NCBI GenBank assembly: GCA_028023455.1
Contig: JAQFVV010006469.1
Location: 374,001-438,000, forward strand
Origin: Epiperipatus broadwayi
Lineage: Eukaryota > Onychophora > Udeonychophora > Euonychophora > Peripatidae
Length of the DNA: 64,000 nt
Direction of reading: 5' to 3'
The notes under the pieces were generated by a model that saw only the letters and a program-made list of their open reading frames with translations, had not been told where the DNA came from and searched no databases. This document shows, piece after piece, positions 1-11,047 of this stretch (position 1 is its first letter; every line of letters begins with the position of its first letter). Both the position numbers and the translations under genes were made by a program.

Positions 1-125
1 AATTTATTTTATTCTGATATAAAATAATAGTTTAACATTAAAATCAAATATTATGTTATGATAAAAAGTAGAAATATTTTCATAGTTAAAAGAATTAGTT
101 ATACACATGCATATAAATTTATGTT
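1..125. other. AT-rich sequence, nothing recognised
   Basis: Short AT-rich lead-in with no reading frame or repeat that I can assign. It runs into the left arm of the fold-back element that begins near 126. Confidence 0.5.
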
Positions 126-288
126 TATATAAATTAAATGGAAGAACATACACTTCCAGGAGCTAAGAATGGACAACACTCAAACATCAATAAATATAAA
201 AAAATAGATGAACCATCTATTCTTTATATTTATTGATGTTTGAATTCACAGCTCTTGGAAATGTAGTTTCCTCCATTTAATTTATATA
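126..288. mobile_element. Fold-back MITE 1, near-perfect hairpin
   Basis: The left arm (about 126-210) is the reverse complement of the right arm (about 214-288) with few mismatches, leaving a loop of about three bases. The outer ends read TATATAAATTAAATGG on one side and its complement on the other. It has no coding capacity. A short, almost entirely palindromic AT-rich unit is the form of a fold-back MITE mobilised by an unlinked transposase. Target duplications are not clear in the AT-rich flanks. Confidence 0.75.
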
Positions 289-514
289 GCATGCACATAT
301 TTTGCATATAATTGTGGAATGTTCAAACTATCATATCTGAATTGTACTTAAAACTAAAGATTGAATTATATTTTAAATATCCTACATTTCAGTAAATATT
401 TATTAAATTGCTACTTTTATTTATAAAGTCAATGAATTTATGTTACTCTGTTTTTATATTTAGTATTTATTTTCTATGCCCTCTTGAAAAACAATGGATT
501 AAAAATTCAGTGTG
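289..514. other. AT-rich sequence, nothing recognised
   Basis: No coding frame or repeat is visible between the fold-back and the RTE 3' fragment. Confidence 0.5.
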
Positions 515-802
515 CATAAAATGAGAGAACTAACAGGTATTATTAGCATTAGTAAAAGGATTAAAAACTAAAAGTGAGACTAAATTAGATGTGTTTCTAG
601 AAAAGGAGAACAATAGAGGAAAGATTGAAGTCTTAAATTGGATCCCAAGAAATTGCAAAAGACTTAGACAAAATGTGAGATAAAAAAAAGTCTGTAGGAG
701 TAGTGTGGGAAAAAAGCTATGGATATAAAAAAGTGAATTAAAATTGGAAAACTTTCATCCAGCAGTGGATAAACATTGAATAGAAATGGTGATGATGATG
801 AC
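515..802 (+). mobile_element. RTE-type LINE 3' end fragment 1
   Basis: This is the last part of an RTE LINE. It matches, in degenerate form, the C-terminal region also present at 60228-60535 and in reverse at 26450 and 49070: the order 'acaggt..att', a block around 'gaagtcttaaattggatccc', then 'aactttcatcc' and a GATGATGATG tail. It retains no open frame. The (GAT)n-rich terminus is shared by the RTE copies in this window and marks the 3' end on the plus strand. Confidence 0.65.
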
Positions 803-876
803 ATTTGCTTACATATAAATAAACTTTTATTTTTAAAAGTAATTATTAGTTATAGTCATTAAATTATATAAGTAGA

Positions 877-1083
877 GGAATTTGAATTCAGGATTTTTCA
901 GTCAATTCATCCTTCACTCTATCTCAAGCAACTGATACACATAACCACCCATGTGCAAAACAGATACATGGTCTCCAATATACATATTTCATGCAGAACC
1001 AGCATGTGCATGGTCATGTGTATTGGTTGCTTGAGATAGAGTGGAGGATAAATAGAATGAAAAATGCTGAATTCAAATCCTTC
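877..1083. mobile_element. Fold-back MITE 2
   Basis: The left arm (about 877-946) and right arm (about 1012-1083) are inverted copies of about 70 bases with scattered mismatches, separated by a loop of about 65 bases. The inner edges read ACACATAACC and GGTCATGTGT. It has no coding capacity and its sequence differs from the fold-back at 126-288, so it belongs to another family. Confidence 0.7.
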
Positions 1084-1652
1084 CACATACATATATAATA
1101 AACATTCAGTATAAGAAAATTACATACTGTTTTAGAATTAGTCATTAGATTAATAACTAATGCATTCAAAGTGTAATGCTGAGAGCATTCTATTGAAAAT
1201 TATTATTTTTAAGATAAAGTATATAGTATCGTAAATAATTATTTTAATAAAAATACATTTAATAATAATGATACAGTAAAAAGTGATTGAAAAATATTTA
1301 TGATGTTTATTGATAAAGATAATATGCGTGATTGAGTCTTACTTGTAGTTATATTAAGCATTTCGAAGTATCTGACATTTTACTCTGTATTTCCTCAAGG
1401 ATAAATAGTGACTATACTTTTTAAAATTAAATCTATTGAGTATTAATTATTAAATGTCAAAGTTCATTGTTTTCTGAATTGAGTATTAGTAACAAATTAT
1501 TTTCAAAATTTATTTTTGATTAGATATGGAATTCAATTAAATGATTGACTTATATTAGAAGGAAAATTTTAAAATTGAAAAATAAATGTGAAATCTTCTG
1601 TATTAAAACCGTTGGCATTTCCATAAGATTAAACATCAAGATATAAAACAAG
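1084..1652. other. AT-rich sequence, nothing recognised
   Basis: About 570 bases of AT-rich DNA with no protein similarity on either strand and no repeat structure that I can see. Confidence 0.5.
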
Positions 1653-2403
1653 TAATGTGATGTGATGTGATGTACTGTAGCTTCTCCTTAAACGGAGTCA
1701 AGAATCTCTCAACAATTATGCCTAGAGAAACCTGTTAGCCACTTTAATTTCCATTCTCCAGTCTAAATTTTCCCATATTTTGCTCCATCCCATTTCCACA
1801 ACATAATCTTTGTCAACTCTATGGCCTTTATATCTAAATCCCCCATATATTTTTCCAAACCCAACATAAAAACCAATAATCTACTTTCTGTATAATCACT
1901 TTTTTTCATATTTATTTTCCCATAACTTTATTATATGTGCCATTCTGTTTTCAAGCATTTACATTCAATTAACAAATGCCTAATATTTTCTATTCCTTTC
2001 TTACATAATTTACAGACTAACCCACCCATATTTTTCCACTTATATGTATATTCTCTTGTTGCTAAAGATCCTGTTCAAGCCTTAAACAATAAACTACTTT
2101 CCTTACTATTATCATAGATTAACTCACACCTAATATTGTGTTTATTTCTATGTATATTTAAACTCTTTTAACTCTCCATACTAGTTCTCCATCTCTATAA
2201 CTCCCTATTCTTTATTAATAAATCTATTCTTTTACCTCATTCCTTACCACTATAACACTCAACAATCCTCTTAACACAATCATCCCATCTTTTGTACAAA
2301 TATACTGATAAAAATTCTTTATCCAAATCTTTTGCATACCGCATTATCTTTCTCACCCACCTCCATATAGTAGTGCCACCTAGTATAAGCCTTCTAATTT
2401 TCA
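1653..2403 (-). pseudogene. LINE 3' end with zinc-knuckle C-terminus, (TCACA)n tail
   Basis: Read on the minus strand from about 2400, this translates in one nearly continuous frame into the C-terminal end of a LINE ORF2. A basic segment includes WRWVRKIMRYAKDLDKE. It is followed by TGSLATREYTYKW and a CCHC-like knuckle, CKLCKKGIENIRHLLIEC (about 1965-2020). That knuckle is usual at the end of I/CR1/Nimb-like ORF2 proteins and is not an RTE feature. A few stops interrupt it, so it is dead. The 3' terminus at 1653-1674 is a pentamer repeat, TCACA on the coding strand, the kind of short tandem tail produced by LINE priming. Reverse transcriptase and endonuclease domains are missing, so this is a 5'-truncated insertion. 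The clade is inferred from the knuckle and tail only. Confidence 0.65.
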
Positions 2404-2559
2404 GGAAATGATGATCATGTGATGTACAATAAGGATATTGCCATATGTGGAAGAGTAATAGTTAAAATGCAGTAGTAATGATTAAATTACACGTGACTGT
2501 AAAAAAATTGGCATTGATAGACTGCATAAAATAATGATTTCTTATTTTTAAAACTTCTT

Positions 2560-3372
2560 TCATTAGTTTTATAAGAAGTCTTTTGTGGATCAAAATGGAT
2601 GCTAATGACTACACAAATACAGATATAATTTATATCATTTAGATTATGCAAATGATGTGATTGTTTATTGCAAATAATGCTTCAACACTTCAGAAAATGT
2701 TTCCAGAGTCATCAGATGATCGCAAAAAAAAAAAAAATAGGGCTATTAAATGCTCATGAAATTAAAATAGTGTTTAATGCATTTTCCCAGAAGAAGAAAA
2801 TAAAGATTAATAAAGTCAGAAGAAGTAAGCAACTACAAATGCCTTAGTCATTTTAGTAAGACAGCAACATGATGATAAAAATATCTTAATTTTAAATGGA
2901 AATATATCTATATGTTTGAACAAAATCTTTTTAAGAGATGTGTTTTATCAGTTTTTACATATGGATCTAAAACTTGGATGCTTAACAGAAGAACAATACA
3001 AAACTTCTGACCACTCAATGAAGTATGAAAAACATAAAAATACCAAGAAAAGATCAAAAAACAAAATACATGATCTAAGAAAACAAACAAACATCATTGA
3101 CACCAATAAAAGAATTAAAAGACTGAAATAGAGTTGAGTTAAAATATTGTTAGAAAAGATATAATAGATGGATAGTTGAAGTCTTGAATTTTAAAAAAAT
3201 GTATCAAATTTAGGAAAAGACTCTATGTGAAATAAATGGAAGAGATAAAGAGGTTTATTGGAGTAATGTGGAAAAGAGAAGCTATGGATCAGAAAAATGA
3301 TTAAACTTTGATAGATCTTTATTGTGCAATATATTGATAATGATTGAAAGGGATAATGATGATGAATAATAT
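2560..3372 (+). pseudogene. RTE-type LINE, 3' half of reverse transcriptase to tail
   Basis: The plus-strand translation begins just before the catalytic box and runs to the 3' tail. LDYANDVIVYC (box at 2645-2656) corresponds to LDFVDDVIVFAN in the reverse copy at 26450-29450, so the first catalytic aspartate is asparagine here. TYGSKTWMLNRRTIQNF (about 2955-3005) corresponds to the conserved 'TYG-K-W-LN-RTIQ' block, followed by the degenerate C-terminal region and a terminal GATAATGATGATGAATAA tract (about 3353-3369). Several frameshifts and stops make it non-coding. It is 5'-truncated, lacking the endonuclease and the N-terminal part of the reverse transcriptase. Confidence 0.75.
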
Positions 3373-4396
3373 ATAATTTTGGAAAAACTATCAACATATA
3401 TCATTCTATATGCATTGGTAAAATTACAAAGAATTAAACGAATCCACGTTTCTTTATAATGCTTATTTCATTAAACTTCATCAAACTTATAGTTTTATAT
3501 AGATATAATATGAATATACAAATAGTTTATCATATAAACAAAGAAGTTAACATTATATTTCCTTATAAATTGATTCATTTTTATATTTTAATACATATAT
3601 ATATATATTCATCAAATATACTATACATACATATATTATGCACCAATTCATATATGATATATATACAAATACACACTCAAAATATACATCATATATATAT
3701 ATACCTTTTATATATCATATACATATACTAATATGCCTTAAATTTATACTATGTTTATATCATAAAATATCACAATAAGTCAAAACGCAGGAAGCCCTTA
3801 TATTTTATAAATTATTTTATATTAATGAATATTATTATACATAGAAAAACTGTAAAAAAATATAGCAACCTATAAACTTATAATCTTTTATTTATTTATT
3901 ATTTTCTATTAAGAATCTAAATATTAATATAGAAATTTTAAATTTAATAACTATAAGTATTGAACTTATTGATTATTATAAATTATTTTTATTATAAAAT
4001 GTATTTAAAAAATTTTTTTTTTTAAATTCTTATTAAATTATCTTATTCAGGTTTTTCAATTGCCATCAATTTGAATTTTAATTGCTTTTTTTAATGTTCT
4101 ATATATATAATAAGATATATAATTGAGTTGGTTTATAAGGAGATATAATGTTGACATATTTTATAGCTCTGAAGAAGATTTCTGGTCAATGGAAACTGTA
4201 AAGTTCATGATGTTTAAGAAAATAAGACAACAGTTATAAAGAAAAATGGATTTGTTTAATTCTTTTTAATTTTGGAAAAAGTAAAGAAAGTGAACTTTCC
4301 CAATCATAAATTAATACTCTAGACTAATTTAATATTATTTTAGCCATTGATCATAACTTCAGATATTTTGTTAAGGGAAGAATAAAATACCAAGTA
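3373..4396. repeat. AT-rich stretch with TA-rich microsatellites
   Basis: About 1 kb without a gene. From about 3590 to 3735 it is dominated by imperfect (TA)n, (CATA)n and (TATC)n tracts. An open frame of 90 codons across this tract is a by-product of the repeat. The remainder up to the Tigger left end is AT-rich with nothing recognised. Confidence 0.55.
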
Positions 4397-6527
4397 CAGG
4401 AAGTCTCCTAGTCATGAAAATTCTAGTTACAAACAATCACTTTTAGACTTTAGCTCTTTATCTATGCACATGATAAAAAAATTATTTACATACATTCGTA
4501 ATTGATTTTTTTTTAAAAGAAAGATAAAGTTTGGAATTTAGAAAATAATTAAAAGTATATTTTAGAGAAAAATAAAAGCCTATATAAAATACAGTAAATC
4601 TTTCCATCACTCTGACATTGATTACTTGTATTTTTAGCATCGTCACAGACTGTCTTGACTAGTGCCTATTTTTAAAAGTAGTTTGTGCGCGATTATGTTA
4701 CATATACACTATATATATTTCTGTTTTGGTGAATTTTTTTCATTCTTATTAATTAAAAACATGAGTGAGAAATGAAAAATCAGCAGTGTTGATTCAACTA
4801 AAAAGAAATCAAGATCTCATAAATTTGCAAATGGTCCAGACAAAATGAACATAATTAGATGTTCTAAAAATGGTGAATATTTTGCTTCGATCATATTTTC
4901 ATGTAATTTAAACTGATAAATTAAATATATACAATTGTGAAAAACAAGAACAAAATTAAGGAATATGTTAAAAATTATGGAAATATTTCTTCAAAGATTG
5001 TTTCAAAAAGACATGGCAGAGTATGGATGAAATAGAGAAATCTTTGGCTTTATGGATTGAATATCAACATCAAAAAGGCATCCTAGTGAGATTATCAATT
5101 ATTCAAGCTAAGGCTTTTAGTTTGCATAAAAATTGGAAGAAAGAATTAAAAGAAGACTCCACTGTTGAATTTTCAGCAAGCAATGGCTGGTTTCACAAAT
5201 TTAAAATGAAATATTCTTTACATAATATTAAATGTACTGAGGAAGATACCAGTATAGATAAAAAAACTGACAGTGAATTTATTTCCACTTTTTCTAATAT
5301 CATTAAAAATGGAGCTTATTTTCCATACCTAGTCTTCAATGTAGGTGAAACAGGATTATTTTGGAAAAATATGCCTGCATGTATATATTTACCAAAGGAA
5401 GAATCAGTTGCACCTGGGCATAAACTTTCTAATAACAGATTAACATTGCTTCTTGGAGGTAATTTAGCTGGTGATTTTAAATTTTAGCCAATACTAATTT
5501 ATAAGACAGAAAATCCTAAAGCATTGAAAAGAAAAGATAAAAGAATGCTTCCAGTCATTTGGAAATCAAATCCTAAAGCCTGGGCTATTGCACAGCTTCT
5601 TCAAAATTGGTTCTCACATCATTTTGTGCCTTCTGTTAGGTAATATTGTAGTGAGACTAATTTACCATTTAAAACACCATTGCTTTTAGACAATTCTCCT
5701 GGTCATCCAAAATCCCTACAAAATTTATATCCGGAAATTAATGTTATGTTTATTCCTTCCAATAGCACAAGTGAAATAAACCTATGGATGCAACTGTGAT
5801 AGCTACTTTTAAGCAGTATTATACAAGAAGATTAATGACTCAAGCAATCAAGGTAATTGTCAAGGAAGGTGAACCTACATTAAGATTTTTGGAAAAGTTA
5901 TAATATATGGAATGCAATAAATATTATTGGGAATGCATGGGTAAAATAAGACAGTCAACAATGAAAGGTTGTTGGAAAAAGATATATCCACAAATGATGA
6001 ATACTTCTATGAACATTGAAGAAACTCCTGAAGATATCACAACTGAAATAGTCAATATAATAAATAAATTAAATTTAGATGTCACTGATGAAGATATTGA
6101 TGAGTTAATGCAATCTCACTCACAACCTCTATCAAATGAAGATGTGATTAAACTACAAGAGATGAATGAAATACAAAATGAAGAAGAACTTGATAATGAA
6201 CTTACTGTTAAGAGTTTGACAATCAAGAATATGAGTGAAGATCTTGGCAAATTTTTGACTGTCATGGAAGAATGTGATTCTAATGGAGAGCGTATATTTC
6301 ATGTAGGAAGGACAATAGAAAAAGGCACATAATGTTACAGAATTCTTTATCAAGAGAAGAAAACTCTTGATAAATTTGTAAACAAAACTCCAGATACTAG
6401 TCAATAAAAAATAAATACTGTATTTGGAAAACCCTTTTTGATGTTTTTTTTTTTTACAGACCTCTGCTTTCAAACAATTTCAACTTCCAAATACACATCA
6501 GGAAACAATTAAGTAAGGGACTGCCTG
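4397..6527 (+). mobile_element. Tigger/pogo DNA transposon, both ends present
   Basis: The unit runs from CAGGAAGTCTCCTAGT (4397 onward) to the inverted end ...AAGTAAGGGACTGCCTG (6511-6527), flanked on each side by TA (4395-4396 and 6528-6529), the expected target duplication of Tc1/mariner-superfamily elements. The two ends are complementary with several mismatches. Inside is one broken pogo/Tigger transposase reading on the plus strand. The total length of about 2.1 kb is normal for a full-length Tigger. It therefore looks like a complete but inactivated insertion. Confidence 0.85.
4761..6332 (+). pseudogene. Tigger/pogo-like transposase, inactivated
   Basis: This encodes a DDE transposase with CENP-B-type DNA-binding helices. 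The start is the ATG at 4761 (MSEK, then a premature stop, then KISSVDSTKKKSRSHKFA). A frameshift leads into the frame at 5023 (KSLALWIEYQHQKG, then WFHKFKMKYSLHNIK at about 5185-5230, the second helix-turn-helix). The catalytic core follows: VFNVGETGLFWKNMP at about 5335-5375, where the family has NVDETGLFWK, so the first catalytic acid is glycine. LLLDNSPGHPK at about 5685-5715 keeps the second aspartate. PMDATVIATFKQYYTRR at about 5782-5832 keeps the third, in a shifted frame. The acidic C-terminus (5907-6332) ends at a TAA. At least four frame breaks or stops make it a pseudogene. It is the only gene of the 4397-6527 transposon. Confidence 0.88.
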
Positions 6528-8089
6528 TATTTACATTTTTTCATCACGACAAATTGATACATCAAAGAATATTATAAAATCAAAATATTGTGGTAATAAA
6601 ATTTAAGGTTAGTAAAAATATTTTTTTTAATTAAACTATTAAAGATTAACTAATAATATGATGATTATTATTCAATATTTATATATAATATAGTTTCATT
6701 TATTTATTTATTTTTATTGTTAAAATAATGTATCAGTATTGAATGCAAGTTTATTGGTCATTTTCATTAATTTGCCCCTCTCCTCCTCTAAATTTATTAA
6801 CACTCATTTAACACGCTATTTAATAATTATATTATGTAAAATAGTAATTTTTAATTGAATACATTTTTTTAACTTAAACCATATTGCCTCTAAAATGAAT
6901 AATAATACCATTGTCTATTTTATTGAAAATCTATTATTACGAAGAACCATTATAAACCAAAATAATAAAAAAAAAAAATCCAAATAAAAAGAATTTGTAG
7001 AAATAATCTTTTTATATATCGACTAAAAGACCATTCTTTCTCAAATAAAAAAAAATTTTTTTTCTTTTTTCTGGCCTCTATTGGAAAACTAAGGTTATTT
7101 CTATAAAATAAGACCTTTTCATTTTTTAAAAAAATATTATTATTCAATTATATAGTTGTTTGATAATTTGCCTATTTAAGTGATTTTATTATATGTAACT
7201 ATAAATAATAGGTTTTCTATATATATATATAAGAATAGATGAATTTAAGACATGTATTCGGCAGAATGGTTGACCTGGTGATATAAATCTAATGTTAGTT
7301 TCATGCATTATGATTGAAGTTTACATTATTCTAATTGACTTATATGTATACATACACACACATATATAAATAAAGTAGTTTTAGGGTTAAACCGTGTGTT
7401 ATTTTTGGTTATTTCCCAACATTTTGACAAAATATCATTTGGCATTGACACACATGCCATATAACAATGAAAACATTAAATATTATATATATAATTAACA
7501 TACTAAAAAATTCATGCAAGCGAATTTGGAAAGATATAAACTACAACAGCTATTTTTAGAAAAACTGATTAATCACTTTGGAGAATATATTTATTTCAAG
7601 AACAGCCTCTCATTTGTTGATATATTTGCCTAAACAAATGTTGCAACAATCACCTAGTAAGGTAACTCACTTGATATTGAAGCATAAAAAACTAATGCTA
7701 TTCTCTTCTATAAATTAGCCAGTCTATTTCAGTATGACTAAACATTAAACCTTGATTATGATTCTACATAGGAAGATTTATGGAAAAACTGTAATATTGA
7801 TTGTTTATGCTTTAATATATGTTAGGCAATTTACTATTATTGGTATAAGAGGGGATTGCTAGAATATTAATATAGAATATTAATTACTTTAGATATAGCA
7901 TGATAGTTGGCTAATAAATATTTTATAAACTCTGGCTACACACTCAAAATTTTTTTTGACAATTAGTCTAACATATTGAGAAATTTCTACAAACAGCAAT
8001 TAAAGAATCCTGTTTAAATTATTTAAAAAGATCCAAAGACACAAACTGCCTCCATAAAGATAGGCTACAACATTTTGATGAAATGTCCT
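6528..8089. other. AT-rich intergenic sequence
   Basis: About 1.5 kb with homopolymer runs and short (TA)n or (CA)n tracts (for example 7218-7232 and 7345-7365). I see no coding similarity, tRNA-like sequence or paired repeats. Confidence 0.5.
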
Positions 8090-8146
8090 TTCTCCGTGTC
8101 AAAGATATGAGATACTACTTCTCCGTGTCAAAGATATGAGATACTA
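8090..8146. repeat. Tandem duplication, 29-base unit, two copies
   Basis: The unit beginning TTCTCCGTGTCAAAGATATG occurs at 8090-8117 and again at 8119-8146 with no mismatch seen. Perfect identity in a window where other repeats have decayed suggests a recent local duplication. Confidence 0.85.
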
Positions 8147-8888
8147 ATGTAATGTATCTCAAATAATGTTGAGACTGTGTGCAAATTAATGTATTTTCAT
8201 TAGAGGATTGCATAAGTTTCTGTATTTTTTCACAAACAAATCACTTTGGAGAATGGATAAAATAATGGATTTCCATTAATCTGGAATATGCTGAGTTTCT
8301 TCACAGTTTTCAAAAACTGTTTGGCATTTTCAGAATTTCAATAGATTCTCTCATAATTTGTAAATCATATTTTTAAATCTAGTTGATATTTTAGTGTTAT
8401 TAAAATCAGGGATGAAGCCAATGTCTAATGATGAAAAACTTTACATTTTTTTATCTGAAATTTTTTGTATGCATTCTAACTCTTAAATTAATGTCTACTT
8501 GATTCTGCCATGCAGCTTCTTGGGCATTAGAACATGTAATTTCATAGACACCTTGACATTTTTAAAATACTTAGTTTTTAGATTTATATTTTAAAAAAAT
8601 CAAGTTTTTTCTAATAAAAAAGAATTCTTAATGTTGAAACTAAAAAAAATCTTCCTATGTTATCACTAACCTTTTTGATGCAAGAGAAAATTACATTCAG
8701 ATAAAGATTTTTTATTTTCATTACCTTTTGTTCTCACATTATCAATACTACACAAAGTTTTATTTATTATAATCATTAGGTGACTGAATATTTTTAATTA
8801 CAGACATTTCTTGATTAAAATTATCTCTACCAACCAATCATTGTGCTCTAAAAGAAGACTATTAGCATCAGAAAATATAAAAGTAGTT
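8147..8888. other. Unassigned sequence
   Basis: About 740 bases without a reading frame I can assign. Short word groups look transposon-like but no motif is clear enough to name a family. Confidence 0.4.
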
Positions 8889-8925
8889 GTCAAGCATTGG
8901 TGGTTGAGAAGTCAGCAGCAGCTGA
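8889..8925 (+). mobile_element. SINE head fragment, class II tRNA-like family
   Basis: GTCAAGCATTGGTGGTTGAG starts at 8889 and continues to about 8925. It matches the first 36 bases of the SINEs at 58556-58666 and 28207-28310 (both minus). Similarity fades after CAGCAGCAGCTG, so only the box A half is convincing. The sequence beyond (to about 9010) is relatively GC-rich and may be a diverged remainder. Confidence 0.6.
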
Positions 8926-9900
8926 TATAGTTCTTTGCATGCTTTTATTGCAGGTCCCTGATGCTCTGGGGTCTGCAATATAGGAAAACGATATTTCATT
9001 TCTTCTTTTAGAAAAACTGAAGGGATTGAGAGTGCATACTTTCAATCTCTTCTCCTTTAACTCTCCGAACTCAACACATGTAGCACACATCACCTTTTAT
9101 TTCCAATCTTTTCCTTTTTATATTTAAATCTTGGATTGACTGGACATGACATCATGATGATGATGATCCTTTCACTGTGGTTTGTTTCCTGGGGGATTTT
9201 TTATTGGCTATTCTGATCTTATTGTTTTTCTTTCCTACCTGATCTTTAATTATAAATTTTGAGATGCTCAAGGGCTAGTTTATTTAAGACTAACTAAAAA
9301 TAATTATTTCCATTTTTTAGCTTTTTACACAATATAATTAATTATTTTACATTCTTAAAGATATATTTTTATCTTTAAATCTTTAAGTTTTTTTTGAAAA
9401 TTTAGTTTTAAAATACTTTTTTTTTTTAATAAAGTTTTCTTTTAATAATTTTCCATCTGTGCGATTTTATATATATATGAGTTTAGATGACTTTTAATTT
9501 TTTTAAAATTTAAAAAAAGAAGTATTTATTTGCAAACTTTTTATTTTTAATTTTAATTTTACTTATTATAATAATGTAACAGCACGAATACCCATTACAA
9601 TATATATATATATATTATATATGCGCATATACATGTTTCTTCATTTCTTACAAGTAAATAAAATTGTGTTTAATATGTATGTCTATAAATACTCATTTGA
9701 TATAACTTCAATTGCTGTACTTAAAAAAAGGTAGTATTAAAAAATGTACAAGAAAAATTTGAATTTTTAAAAGATATATAACGCCATCTGTAGTCATAAA
9801 TACAAGCGTATGCAAGTTTTTAACTTGTGTTTTTTGTTTTTCATATATATATATATATCATAATTCAGCATATAAGTATATCATTTTAATGCACACTCTT
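8926..9900. other. Unassigned AT-rich sequence
   Basis: This holds a 67-codon open frame on the minus strand (8890-9093) with no recognisable motif, a short (GAT)n tract near 9152-9167, homopolymer runs, and (TA)n tracts at 9600-9620 and 9845-9860. No gene is supported. Confidence 0.45.
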
Positions 9901-9904
9901 ATTG

Positions 9905-10012
9905 TAATAATAATAGTAACAACAACAACAACAGCAACAATAATGATAATAATAATAATGATGATGATGTGGCGTGGCAATAGTAATAATAATAATAGTA
10001 ACAGTAGTAGAA
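9905..10012. repeat. Compound trinucleotide microsatellite
   Basis: Successive blocks of (AAT), (AAC), (AAT), (GAT) and (AAT/AGT) units run for about 100 bases, interrupted by GTGGCGTGGC near 9968. Similar blocks of changing trinucleotides recur at 36460, 37980, 45918 and 52603. Confidence 0.9.
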
Positions 10013-10446
10013 TAGTTTATAAAAAGTTCAAGTTCTGGAAGTGATAGAGCTGAATTAATTTTCATAGACTTTGATTGTCAAAGTCTACTATTACACTAAA
10101 CCACATTAGGCAACTTCATTGTTAACAATTAGGAATTATTTGTAATATTATTTAATCCAAATATATGATTTTTAATTTACATTTTAACCATTTTTAACTC
10201 CTTTGCTAGTTATATTTATTTAAAAAAACTTTCAAATCTTCAATATTACTTTTTAAAAAATATACAGTTATGGACTCAGAAACCACTATCATATGTAGAT
10301 GATTTGATTTAAATGATAGAATTTTTTAGAAATGCAATTTGAGAATTGTTCTTTTTTTTCTGAATTTGTAATATTATGTTTAAAGAAACAAAATAAAATA
10401 TTTGTGATGTTATGATATATATAATATCAAAATTAATACTCATACT

Positions 10447-10980
10447 ACTGGTTTATTAAATAAATAAAATACTCCCCAATTCAAAGCACAAACCAAAACT
10501 TTTTTAAAGAAAAGAATGACCGTCATTTATCTTTACCCCATTTTCTTTTATAGAGTCTTATTTAAAGCACTTTGGAAAGAAAGCATGGATATTTTTAAAT
10601 CAATCATATTATTTTTAAACCTATATTTTTAAATTGATTTATATTATTTTAACTAACATTTATGAAATCTCAATATATTACATAATACATCAAGAATGTT
10701 TATATTTACATATTTTATTATTTGAGCTGATATTGACAATGTGTAAATTGAAAAATTTCACAAATGTAAAAGAAAATAATATAAATCAAATTAAAAATAT
10801 AACTTTAAAAATAATATGATTGATTTAAAAATATCCATGCTTTCTTTTCAAAATGTTTCAGATAAGTCTATATAAAAGAAAATAAGGTAAAGAAGTAAGA
10901 TGGTCCATTCATTTCTTTCTGTAAAAAAGTTTTATCTTGTGCTTTGAATTGAGAGTATTTTATTTACTTAATAAACCAGT
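10447..10980. mobile_element. Large fold-back element (MITE 3), about 534 bp
   Basis: ACTGGTTTATTAAATAAATA at 10447 is matched in reverse complement by the sequence ending CCAGT at 10980. The arms pair over at least 160 bases (10447-10607 with 10817-10980), and the similarity continues inward for about 50 more bases on each side, leaving a loop of roughly 100 bases. The arms share GAAAGCATGGATATTTTTAA. A 61-codon open frame in the loop is not credible as a gene. No transposase is present, so it is a non-autonomous fold-back element. Confidence 0.8.
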
Positions 10981-11047
10981 AAGTTGACTATTAATCTTGA
11001 TGTATTACATAATATTAATCACCAGGAATGTCTTTATATATATATAT

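Noticed and set aside
3459-3731. 90-codon open frame rich in Ile and Tyr
   Set aside because: It spans (TA)n/(CATA)n simple sequence and has no domain.
4166-4200. Hammerhead-like CTGAAGA...GGAAAC
   Set aside because: Box spacing is right but no stem II or III can be paired and there is no PLE adjacent.
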